Source of the DNA: Acidobacteriota bacterium
GTDB taxonomy: Bacteria > Acidobacteriota > Terriglobia > Versatilivoradales > Versatilivoraceae
NCBI GenBank assembly: GCA_026706225.1
Contig: JAPOZE010000428.1
Coordinates: forward strand, 1-6,180
Direction of reading: 5' to 3'
DNA: 6,180 bases
Below are positions 1-5,348 of the stretch, piece after piece; the stretch's first letter is position 1, and each line of letters begins with the position of its first letter. The position numbers and the translations under genes were made by a program. Under the pieces are notes generated by a model, which was not told where the DNA came from, did no database searches, and saw only the letters and a program-made list of their open reading frames with translations.

Positions 1-9
1 CGAAGCCGC

Positions 10-32
10 GGGCCCGGATCGGCCCCTTTTTT
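10..32 (+). terminator. Probable rho-independent terminator of an upstream gene
   Basis: GGGCC (10-14) pairs with GGCCC (21-25) around a 6-nt loop, and six T follow at 27-32. This is the classical intrinsic terminator layout with a short, GC-only stem. It would end a plus-strand gene lying left of the window and insulate the receptor gene from it. The stem is only 5 bp, so confidence is moderate. Confidence 0.5.
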
Positions 33-79
33 CGGAGGAAGAAAATGGCATGGGGTCTCAAGCCCCCTTCCGGACAGCC

Positions 80-222
80 GGGAGGTTGCAGAGGGGGCAC
101 ACGGAAGGCGCCTTCCCCGTCCCCACTATTGCCTTCAGGGCGAACGCGCAACCATCCCAGGGACGCCTTCCGAGAGATAGATTACCGCAGGAGCGCCCCG
201 AAGGTCAGGGGGAATGCGTCTC
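80..222 (+). promoter_or_regulatory. Possible structured RNA leader with two long stems
   Basis: Stem 1 pairs GGGA-GGTTGC (80-89) with GCAACC-A-TCCC (148-158), giving 10 bp with one bulged A at 154. It encloses a hairpin made of GGGG 94-97/CCCC 121-124, AC 101-102/GT 119-120 and GGAAG 103-107/CTTCC 112-116. Stem 2 pairs 160-166 with 216-222 (7 bp, one G-U), then, after one mismatch, TTCC 168-171 with GGAA 211-214. Competing pairings exist: CGGAAGGCG 102-110 can pair perfectly with CGCCTTCCG 164-172, or its first seven bases with CCTTCCG 66-72. Mutually exclusive helices upstream of a transporter gene resemble a riboswitch, but I see no conserved core of cobalamin or any other known class. Chance pairing in GC-rich DNA is a real alternative. 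Confidence 0.28.
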
Positions 223-354
223 TCCACGAGCCACAACAACTACGCTCTGACTCTTTATCCCGCTCATCCATCCAGGTGGCCCGCTGGTGACTTTCCCCTC
301 GCCTGCCGGCGGTCGGGTGCTTAATCTGGCGGCTACACTGGTTTAGCAGGAAAT

Positions 355-361
355 GAGGAGG
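355..361 (+). promoter_or_regulatory. Ribosome binding site of the receptor gene
   Basis: GAGGAGG ends five bases before the ATG at 367. This is a near-perfect Shine-Dalgarno at ideal spacing. It fixes the start of the TonB-dependent receptor directly before its signal peptide. Confidence 0.85.
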
Positions 362-366
362 AAACG

Positions 367-3096
367 ATGCGCATCGGACCGGGGTTGCTCGCCCTCGTGG
401 CTATGGCCGCTCTCTCGCTGGCGACGAAGCCTGCTCTCCAGGCTCAAACCTACGGGAGCCTGACGGGCAACGTCTCTCTGAAGTCCAGCGGGGACCCCCT
501 GCACGGCGCCAGCGTGACGATTGTGGAGCTGGGTCGGAGCACCCTCAGCCAGGATGATGGAAGCTACCGGTTCCAGCAAGTCCCTCCCGGCAGATACACG
601 GTTGAATCCCACCTCGACAGCCTGTTTACCGAAGCCTCCACCACGGTGACCGTCGAACCCGGTCGCGAGGCCAAGGCCGACTTCGCGCTGGTGTTGGCTC
701 CCCCTCAGTATGAGATCACGGTGACCGGATCGGAGAAGCGGGAAACGACCTTCGAGTCCTTTCAGAGCGTGGAATCGATCGGGCCCCACGAACTGGGTCA
801 ATCCACCGATGTCTCTCTGGGGGAGTTGCTGGACCACAGAGTCGGCACCGGGATTGCCAAGCGCGCCTTCGGACCGGGTCCCGCCCGGCCCATTGTGCGC
901 GGATTTGACGGAGACCGGGTGCTGATCATGGAAGACGGCATCCGGACAGGCACGCTTTCGTCCCAGTCGGGCGATCACGGCGAGATGATCAATCCCGCGC
1001 AACTGGAGAGGCTGGAAATCGTCAAGGGACCGGCCACCCTGCTCTACAGCGGCAATGCCATGGGCGGCACCGTCAATGCCATCAGCCGCCACCATGAAGC
1101 GCACCGCCATGCCCACCGGGGGTTTCGCGGATTCGTGACCGGATCGGCCGGTAATGCCAATGCACTGGGTGGGGGCAGCGCCGGAATGGAGTACGGAACC
1201 GGCAACTGGATGATCTGGGGCCGCGGCGGGGGTATTCGCACCGGCGACTACAGGGCGGCGGGACAGGGGCAGATCTACAATTCGCGCTCTCAACTGAGAA
1301 ACGGCGGCGGCGGCGTGGGCTGGTACGGGAAAAAGGTTTTCTTCAGCGTCGAAGCCAAATTCGACGATGGCGCCTACGGCGTGCCCTTCGTGCAGGATTT
1401 CCACGGACACCATGGTCATGGTGACGAGGAAGACGAGCACGACCACGAGGAAGACGAGGACCACGACGAGGACGAGGATCACGACCACGAAGAGGACGAA
1501 GACCACGACCACGACGAAGATGAGGACCACGACGAGGACGAGGATCACGACCACGACGAGGATGAAGACCACGACGAAGAGGACGAAGACCACGACGAGG
1601 ACGAAGACCACGACCACGACGAGGATGAAGACCACGACGAAGAGGACGAAGACCACGACGAAGAGGACGAAGACCACGACCACGACGAGGATGAAGACCA
1701 CGACGAAGAGGACGAAGACCACGACGAAGAGGACGAAGACCACGACCACGACGAGGATGAAGACCACGACGAAGAGGACGAAGACCACGACCACGACGAA
1801 GATGAAGACCACGACGAAGACGAGATTGAACGCATCCTTCTCGACTCACGGCGCCGGAATTTCCGCTTCACCGGGGGATTGCGGGACCTGGGGACGGCGA
1901 TTGACGAATTCGTTCTGAAATTGAACTTGACGGATTGGAATCACAAGGAGATCGAGTTCTTCGAGAGCGGGGCACAGCACGTCGGCACAACCTTCGACCA
2001 GCAGGAATTCGTCTACCGGGGAGTCTTCGAGCAGAAAAAGGTTGGACCATTGAGCGGTCGTTTCGGCTTCTGGGGGCTGGATCGAGAATACTCGGCAGTC
2101 GGGGAGGAAGCGCTCTCGCCGCCCATCGATCAGACCGGCTTCGCTCTATTTGCCCTGGAGGAATTGGACTTCGAGACCGCCAGGTTCCAGTTTGGCGGCC
2201 GGGTGGAGACCCAGCGTTACCGGCCGGGTCTTGCCGAGGGAGGGGGAGATCATGCCCACGAGGAGGAGGGCGATGACGAGCACGAGCACGAACACGAGGC
2301 CGAAGAAGGCGCGGAAATCCCCGAGGCCGTCAATCGCACCTTTACCGGAGCATCGGCGTCAGCCGGCCTGCAGGTGGACACCTGGAGTGGAGGATCGCTG
2401 GTCGTCAACTACTCCCACTCTTTCCGGGCTCCGTCCCTGGAGGAACTCTACAACTACGGTCCCCACGCCGGGACGCTGTCCTTCGAGATAGGCGACTCGG
2501 CCCTTCGCCCCGAAACGGGCGACGGCATCGAAATGTCCCTGCGCCACAACAGTCCGAAACTGAGAGGAGAACTCAACCTCTTCTACTACAACTTCGAAAA
2601 CTTCATCTTTCCCTTTGCTCCCGGAGTCGTCGAAGGTGGGTTGCCGGTAATCGAATTCACCCAGCTCAACGCCCGCTTCCTGGGAACCGAGGCCAACCTG
2701 GGCATCAACCTGAATCCCAAGCTCTGGCTCAACCTGGGCACGGACTACGTGGATGCCCAGGAGACCGACCTGGGAACACCGCTGCCGAGAATCCCTCCGC
2801 TCCGAGGCAAGCTGGGGTTCGACCTCAACCACTTGGGCTTCCGGGTCTCACCGGAACTGATTCTGGCCGCTCAGCAGCACCAGACCTTCACCGGAGAGAC
2901 CCGCACACCGGGATACGCCGTGATGAACCTGAAGGCCTCTTACACCTTCGCCCAGCAACACTTTGCCCATCAGTTCTCGGTCAAGGTCTTCAACCTGAGC
3001 GACCGGCTCTACCGCAACCATTCCTCATTCATCAAGGACCTGGCTCCGGAGATTGGGCGCGGCGTGCGGTTGACCTACACCATGCGATTCTTCTGA
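367..3096 (+). CDS. ZnuD-like TonB-dependent outer-membrane receptor with a giant Asp/Glu/His loop
   Basis: A 909-residue outer-membrane receptor that should import a substrate, most likely a metal such as zinc, using TonB-ExbBD energy. Visible order: signal peptide about 1-26 (cleavage after LQA); carboxypeptidase-regulatory-like domain about 28-112; TonB box EITVTG at 116-121; plug about 125-240 with RPIVRGF at 174-180 and ERLEIVKGPATLLY at 214-227; 22-strand-type barrel to the end, finishing with Phe-Phe. The plug segment with SGDHGEMINP and the barrel segment SFRAPSLEELYNYGPHAG resemble the ZnuD zinc-receptor family (from memory). Unusual features are a 134-residue block of only Asp, Glu and His (353-486), preceded by a Gly/His linker (346-351), plus smaller His clusters at 242-250 and 628-650. 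Without these insertions the length is normal for the family. The gene stands alone and converges on vapC. Zinc is inferred; nickel, copper or cobalt are possible. Confidence 0.93.
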   Translation: MRIGPGLLALVAMAALSLATKPALQAQTYGSLTGNVSLKSSGDPLHGASVTIVELGRSTLSQDDGSYRFQQVPPGRYTVESHLDSLFTEASTTVTVEPGREAKADFALVLAPPQYEITVTGSEKRETTFESFQSVESIGPHELGQSTDVSLGELLDHRVGTGIAKRAFGPGPARPIVRGFDGDRVLIMEDGIRTGTLSSQSGDHGEMINPAQLERLEIVKGPATLLYSGNAMGGTVNAISRHHEAHRHAHRGFRGFVTGSAGNANALGGGSAGMEYGTGNWMIWGRGGGIRTGDYRAAGQGQIYNSRSQLRNGGGGVGWYGKKVFFSVEAKFDDGAYGVPFVQDFHGHHGHGDEEDEHDHEEDEDHDEDEDHDHEEDEDHDHDEDEDHDEDEDHDHDEDEDHDEEDEDHDEDEDHDHDEDEDHDEEDEDHDEEDEDHDHDEDEDHDEEDEDHDEEDEDHDHDEDEDHDEEDEDHDHDEDEDHDEDEIERILLDSRRRNFRFTGGLRDLGTAIDEFVLKLNLTDWNHKEIEFFESGAQHVGTTFDQQEFVYRGVFEQKKVGPLSGRFGFWGLDREYSAVGEEALSPPIDQTGFALFALEELDFETARFQFGGRVETQRYRPGLAEGGGDHAHEEEGDDEHEHEHEAEEGAEIPEAVNRTFTGASASAGLQVDTWSGGSLVVNYSHSFRAPSLEELYNYGPHAGTLSFEIGDSALRPETGDGIEMSLRHNSPKLRGELNLFYYNFENFIFPFAPGVVEGGLPVIEFTQLNARFLGTEANLGINLNPKLWLNLGTDYVDAQETDLGTPLPRIPPLRGKLGFDLNHLGFRVSPELILAAQQHQTFTGETRTPGYAVMNLKASYTFAQQHFAHQFSVKVFNLSDRLYRNHSSFIKDLAPEIGRGVRLTYTMRFF
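1423..1824 (+). repeat. Asp/Glu/His-only coding repeat tract in the receptor
   Basis: These 402 bases encode residues 353-486 of the receptor. By my count the tract has 26 His and 108 acidic residues and nothing else. His residues occur as HDH pairs or singly, separated by blocks DEDED, EEDED or DEEDED. All period changes are multiples of three, so the frame is kept. The tract falls at about the first third of the barrel domain, where a surface loop is expected, so it would form a highly charged, flexible, metal-binding extracellular loop. Such His-rich loops are known in ZnuD-type receptors but are generally much shorter. The complementary strand is also free of stops here and reads as a Val/Phe/Leu-rich artefact. 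Confidence 0.95.
1606..1782 (+). repeat. Perfect 66-bp tandem repeat, about 2.7 copies
   Basis: Bases 1606-1671 and 1672-1737 are identical, and 1738-1782 repeats the first 45 bases of the unit exactly. Each full unit encodes 22 residues starting DHDHDEDED and followed by two DEEDE-type blocks. The next HDH start at 1783 is 45 bases later, that is, one unit minus one 21-base sub-block. Flanking copies at 1477, 1501 and 1543 are diverged and differently spaced. Identity at synonymous positions indicates recent duplication rather than selection on protein sequence alone. Confidence 0.95.
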
Positions 3097-3298
3097 TCTC
3101 GAACTCGCCGGACCGCGCAGGTGGGGAAGGTGGAATGGGTAGGACAGGAAAGAAAGAAGAGGAATCCACGAAGGGACACGAAGAACGGCGAAGTGACACC
3201 AAGAAAAGCTCCGGGGAATAGAAGCTGGAATTGAAACAGTCAGGTCGGAGCGGCTTGTGAAGCGGTGGGGCCGAGGCGCTATCACTCAAACGCTGAAA
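3097..3298. other. Convergent intergenic gap between receptor and vapC
   Basis: The receptor stop (plus) and the vapC stop (minus) face each other across about 200 bases. I see no coding signal and no clear hairpin plus T-run terminator for either gene. The only structured element is a degenerate 10-bp-period repeat at 3169-3208. Frames open on either strand here have no ribosome binding site and no recognisable product. Confidence 0.5.
3169..3208. repeat. Degenerate 10-bp tandem CGAAG repeat
   Basis: CGAAG occurs at 3169, 3179 and 3189, and CCAAG at 3199, exactly ten bases apart. Units 1 and 3 also share a GACA ending. Similar 'CCACGAAGGACACGAAG' intergenic strings are, from memory, scattered through genomes of several soil and marine phyla. 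Whether this belongs to such a dispersed family cannot be decided from one copy. Confidence 0.5.
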
Positions 3299-3751
3299 TT
3301 ACGGAGCCGGACGCCGGTCATGGAACGGGTCCCTCCGGTTGAGTTCGGGAAACAGCGAAAAGTCCCGGTCTCGGGTGAGCAGGAATTCAACGCCGTGGGC
3401 GAGACAGATCGCCGCAATACGAGCGTCGTGCACGATGGCTCCCCGCACTCGCGGCCGCTGAACCAGCACGCCCAGGATCTCCATAAAATCGTCTGTCTCA
3501 CCGATACGGCGATTGGCTGGCGATGCCGTCCAGGCTTCGAGTTGCTGCCAGGCAAGTTGCGGCGGAGTGGCAGCCTCCCTCCAGATTCGGTGATTGGTCA
3601 CGACGCTTAGAAACTCGTAACAGCAAGGCCAGGGAATCGCCCAGACCCGGTCTCCTTCAGCCAACTCCCGCAGGACCTCACGAGCTGCCTCATGCAATCT
3701 TGACTCCCTGCGGTGGGCGTAGACAAGCAGGTTGGTATCGACCGCAATCAA
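3299..3751 (-). CDS. vapC: VapC-type PIN-domain ribonuclease toxin
   Basis: A 150-residue PIN-domain protein, the toxin of a type II toxin-antitoxin pair. VapC enzymes cleave RNA (often tRNA or rRNA) using Mg2+ held by acidic residues. Those residues are visible: Asp5 in VDTN, Glu46 in CYEF, Asp109 in HDARIA, and Asp128/Asp130 in TRDRDF. I chose the TTG at 3751-3749 because it overlaps the vapB stop as TTGA, has GGAG about six bases upstream, and puts the first active-site Asp at residue 5 as is usual. An ATG at 3796 would add 15 residues lying inside vapB. All catalytic residues are present, so the toxin is probably active. It is translationally coupled to vapB and ends facing the receptor gene. 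The RNA target cannot be read from the sequence. Confidence 0.9.
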   Translation of the reverse strand: MIAVDTNLLVYAHRRESRLHEAAREVLRELAEGDRVWAIPWPCCYEFLSVVTNHRIWREAATPPQLAWQQLEAWTASPANRRIGETDDFMEILGVLVQRPRVRGAIVHDARIAAICLAHGVEFLLTRDRDFSLFPELNRRDPFHDRRPAP

Positions 3752-3996
3752 TGTCTCTCCGGCTCTCCGTAGATCATGCCACGCAGGTCCTGCCACGAAT
3801 AGGCCTCCAGCGGGTCGGCAGCCTCCGAGTTCCCGGTGCTCAGATCCGGCAACCGGTACCGGTTCCGTGACTCAGGCAGCGAGAGCAGTTGACGCAGGCC
3901 CGCCTCCACCACAGAACGCAGCGAACACCCTTTTTTTCTGGCGTGCTGCTTGGCGCGTGCCAGCAACTCGTCATGGATGTCAATCGTCGTCTTCAT
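3748..3996 (-). CDS. vapB: VapB-type ribbon-helix-helix antitoxin
   Basis: An 82-residue antitoxin. The N-terminus MKTTIDIHDELLARAKQHA and the following GCSLRSVVEAGLRQLL are a ribbon-helix-helix DNA-binding fold (about 1-42): one strand and two helices that bind the operator as a dimer. The C-terminal part, ending WQDLRGMIYGEPERH, should wrap VapC and block its active site. The start at 3996 is preferred over the ATG at 4005 (which adds MGS) because the family begins at this Met and because the -10 element lies just seven bases upstream, leaving no room for a longer leader. The stop overlaps the vapC TTG. The VapBC complex probably represses its own promoter through the palindrome at 4001-4029. 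Confidence 0.88.
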   Translation of the reverse strand: MKTTIDIHDELLARAKQHARKKGCSLRSVVEAGLRQLLSLPESRNRYRLPDLSTGNSEAADPLEAYSWQDLRGMIYGEPERH

Positions 3997-4000
3997 GGAA

Positions 4001-4029
4001 CCCATATTAGCAATATTTCATAGTATGGG
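4001..4029. promoter_or_regulatory. Probable VapBC operator palindrome
   Basis: CCCATA (4001-4006) and TATGGG (4024-4029) are perfect inverted arms around an AT-rich core containing AATATT (4012-4017). The smaller palindrome CATAGTATG lies at 4019-4027. The element covers the predicted promoter from -10 to -35, the usual site for autorepression by a VapBC complex. A partial direct copy (CAATAT-CATAGT) occurs at 4011-4024 and again at 4034-4046, suggesting a second binding site. Confidence 0.45.
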
Positions 4030-4032
4030 CAA
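4004..4032 (-). promoter_or_regulatory. Predicted vapBC promoter giving a leaderless mRNA
   Basis: On the minus strand, TTGCCC (4032-4027) and TAATAT (4009-4004) are separated by 17 bases, matching four of six positions each of the -35 and -10 consensus. The expected transcription start, about seven bases past the -10, coincides with the A of the vapB ATG at 3996. No Shine-Dalgarno precedes that ATG. This is an AT-rich island within otherwise GC-rich DNA. Confidence 0.45.
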
Positions 4033-4151
4033 TCAATATCCATAGTCGCCGCACCCCGTTGCCTCGCTTACCCGGAACCGGTGGACTCGGACAAGACAGT
4101 GCCACCCAGGGCAATTTGACCCATGCGCCGCAATCCGGGTGGGCTCATTCA

Positions 4152-4175
4152 GGCTCCGGGATCAAACCCGGGGCC
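4152..4175. repeat. Strong 9-bp inverted repeat
   Basis: GGCTCCGGG (4152-4160) pairs with CCCGGGGCC (4167-4175) across the loop ATCAAA, with one G-T pair. It lies about 190 bases past the bactofilin stop and about 155 bases before vapB. It could halt minus-strand read-through into vapBC, but no T-run follows on either strand. Confidence 0.4.
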
Positions 4176-4340
4176 ATAGACCTGCGCGGGTTGTGCCGCT
4201 CTTGGGATAAACAGGAATTGGAGCAGGTTCGGTCGGTCTTATTGCGGCTTGGGAGACGTGGCCGTTGGCCCAACGGTCCCGGCGGGGCGGCGATTGTTCT
4301 TTTCCGGGCTGCTCTTGACAATCTCAACCGCCACAGGGAG

Positions 4341-4358
4341 GGAGCGGCGGAAGGCTCC
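4341..4358 (-). terminator. Weak candidate terminator after the bactofilin pair
   Basis: Eleven bases beyond the bactofilin stop, GGAGC and GCTCC form a 5-bp stem with an 8-nt loop on the minus strand. There is no T-run after it, so it is a poor intrinsic terminator and may be chance. Confidence 0.2.
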
Positions 4359-4368
4359 GGCAAACCCT

Positions 4369-4764
4369 TCAGGAATCAGGGGAGTGCACGGCCTGAGTGG
4401 AGGAGAGAGCGGACTTGGCCTGTGGCATGGCCTCGGACGCCGGTGGGGTCTTCGTCACATCGATTCTGCCGCGGACGACGGCTCCATCCTCAATGAGGAC
4501 CCGCGGCGCCTTCACGTCGCCGTCGATCGAGCCGGTACTGCAAAGCCTCATGCGTTCCAGGCAAACGATATTCCCCGTGACGTGACCGAGAACCGTCACG
4601 TTCCTGGCTTCGATGTCGCCATGGATCCTTCCGGTGGGGCCGACGGTCAGGCTGCATTCCGGAAGCCGGATGGTTCCCTTCACTTCCCCGTCGACAACAA
4701 CGTCTTCGAGTCCACTGAGATTTCCCTCGAACCTGAGGGATTCTCCGATATTGGCTGTTGTCAT
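4369..4764 (-). CDS. Bactofilin (DUF583 family), short form
   Basis: A 131-residue bactofilin, a bacterial cytoskeletal protein that polymerises without nucleotide into filaments and scaffolds cell-wall or polar proteins. The core (about 5-103) shows the family's right-handed beta-helix pattern: IGESLRFEGNLSG, then repeated Gly-containing turns such as DGEVKGTI, GPTGRIHGDI, GHVTGNI, GSIDGDV and DGAVVRGRI. The N-terminal tail is only about four residues; the C-terminal tail (about 104-131) is Ser/Ala/Pro-rich and disordered-looking. It starts 19 bases after the upstream bactofilin stop. No good Shine-Dalgarno precedes the ATG, so translation is probably coupled to that gene. It is about 42% identical to its neighbour over 99 aligned core residues (by-eye count), so the two are paralogues. 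No M23 peptidase, a frequent bactofilin neighbour, lies in the window. Confidence 0.92.
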   Translation of the reverse strand: MTTANIGESLRFEGNLSGLEDVVVDGEVKGTIRLPECSLTVGPTGRIHGDIEARNVTVLGHVTGNIVCLERMRLCSTGSIDGDVKAPRVLIEDGAVVRGRIDVTKTPPASEAMPQAKSALSSTQAVHSPDS

Positions 4765-4783
4765 TGGACCGCACCCGGTGGGT

Positions 4784-5299
4784 TCAACCGCGGCTTTCCT
4801 GTCGAATGATCAGGGGTTTCGCCTTCTTGGCCGCCGGGAGGTTCAAGTCTTGTCCGAGGGACTCGATCTTTGCATGAATGACCGCGCCCTCCTCAACCAC
4901 GATTCGAGGTGTTCTTATCGTGCCTCTGACTGTGGCCGTCTTCAGAATCTCAATGCTCTCAGCGAGAAACATCTTGCCGGTGACTCGCCCGAATACCGTG
5001 ATCTTCCTGGCCTTGATGTCGGCTTTCACGTTTCCGTTGGGACCGATGGTCAGGTCGCTGTCCGGCAACTCGATGGTCCCTTCCAAGGTTCCGTCAATAA
5101 AGACATCCTCCTGGCCGGCAAGGGTTCCGGTGAGCACCAGCGATTTTCCTATGGACGCGGTCCTGCCGGGGTTTCCACGGACTTTTCTCGCTGCAGCAGG
5201 AATTGCGGGAGACGATTGGACAGGCGGTCCGCTCTTGAACGGCTTGGATGCCGACGACAAGGATTGGGATTCCATTCCGGAGTTATTCCCTTTCTGCAT
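4784..5299 (-). CDS. Bactofilin (DUF583 family), long form with N- and C-terminal tails
   Basis: A 171-residue bactofilin. The beta-helix core (about 49-147) begins SIGKSLVLTGTLAG and continues through DGTLEGTI, GPNGNVKADI, GRVTGKM and EGAVIHAKI turns. Before it is a roughly 48-residue Ser/Pro/Lys-rich tail; after it is a basic tail (148-171) with PAAKKAKP. I chose the ATG at 5299 because GAGG lies about four bases before it on the minus strand. The frame is open 31 codons further up to an ATG at 5392, but that part shows no family similarity and lacks a better ribosome site; an ATG at 5275 is also possible. It is the first gene of a two-bactofilin operon, 137 bases downstream of the symporter stop. 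Paralogues with different tails typically co-assemble while the tails recruit different partners. Confidence 0.9.
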   Translation of the reverse strand: MQKGNNSGMESQSLSSASKPFKSGPPVQSSPAIPAAARKVRGNPGRTASIGKSLVLTGTLAGQEDVFIDGTLEGTIELPDSDLTIGPNGNVKADIKARKITVFGRVTGKMFLAESIEILKTATVRGTIRTPRIVVEEGAVIHAKIESLGQDLNLPAAKKAKPLIIRQESRG

Positions 5300-5323
5300 A
5301 GCGCCTCGCTGGTCTTCAAGGAA

Positions 5324-5348
5324 CGTCAGACTTACTGACGAACTGACG
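5324..5348. repeat. CGTCAG/CTGACG repeat cluster in the bactofilin leader
   Basis: CGTCAG (5324-5329) and CTGACG (5335-5340) form a perfect 6-bp inverted repeat with a 5-nt loop. A third copy, CTGACG, follows at 5343-5348. The cluster lies 25-50 bases upstream of the bactofilin start on the minus strand. It could be an operator or an mRNA hairpin. An AT-rich CATATAGAAT string (minus strand, about 5350-5360) lies just upstream and might be a -10 region, though I find no matching -35. Confidence 0.3.

Larger units (their letters stand above)
33..366 (+). other. Gene-free leader region upstream of the TonB-dependent receptor
   Basis: No convincing gene is present. An open frame at 45-290 has a good GGAGG (34-38) six bases before its ATG, but its 81-residue product is Pro/Ser/Arg-rich, uses AGA, AGG, CTA and ATA codons unlike the neighbouring genes, and resembles no family I know. 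The first half holds nested complementary segments (see 80-222). The second half (223-350) shows only a small hairpin (CGCC 300-303 with GGCG 308-311). I could not place a convincing sigma-70 promoter or a Zur/Fur-type palindrome before the receptor gene. Confidence 0.5.
4030..4368. other. Intergenic stretch between the bactofilins and vapB
   Basis: About 340 bases without a supported gene. The plus-strand frame running through it (4059-4496) has no ribosome binding site, enters the bactofilin gene antisense, and has no recognisable motif. Hairpins are present: 4152-4160 with 4167-4175 (9 bp, one G-T, 6-nt loop) and 4262-4268 with 4270-4276 (CCGTTGG/CCAACGG). The first resembles a tRNA T-arm on the minus strand, but its loop is six rather than seven bases and no other tRNA arm is visible. 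Confidence 0.5.

Noticed and set aside
60..225. Cobalamin or cyclic-di-GMP riboswitch
   Set aside because: Short strings such as CCGAAGGTCAGG or GGGACGC recall parts of these classes, but the conserved cores and their order are missing.
45..290. An 81-codon plus-strand frame with a good GGAGG upstream
   Set aside because: Codon use (AGA, AGG, CTA, ATA) and Pro/Ser/Arg-rich composition look non-coding, no family is recognisable, and the stretch overlaps the complementary segments of the possible structured leader. A short leader peptide cannot be fully excluded.
343..1812. A 489-codon minus-strand open frame antisense to the receptor, Val/Phe/Leu-rich at its start
   Set aside because: It is the mirror image of the GAC/GAA/CAC repeat, whose complement has no stops and reads as hydrophobic codons. 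The receptor frame on the other strand is unambiguous.
1423..1824. CRISPR array
   Set aside because: The repeats are contiguous, without unique spacers, and form an in-frame protein tract.
4147..4180. tRNA T-arm on the minus strand
   Set aside because: GGGTTTGATCCC resembles a T-loop but has six rather than seven loop bases, and no acceptor, D or anticodon arm can be placed around it.
4613..5338. A 241-codon plus-strand frame through the bactofilins, with others at 4249-4809 and 4878-5495
   Set aside because: These are antisense shadows of two clear bactofilin genes with paralogous beta-helix repeats. They have no ribosome sites or family motifs.
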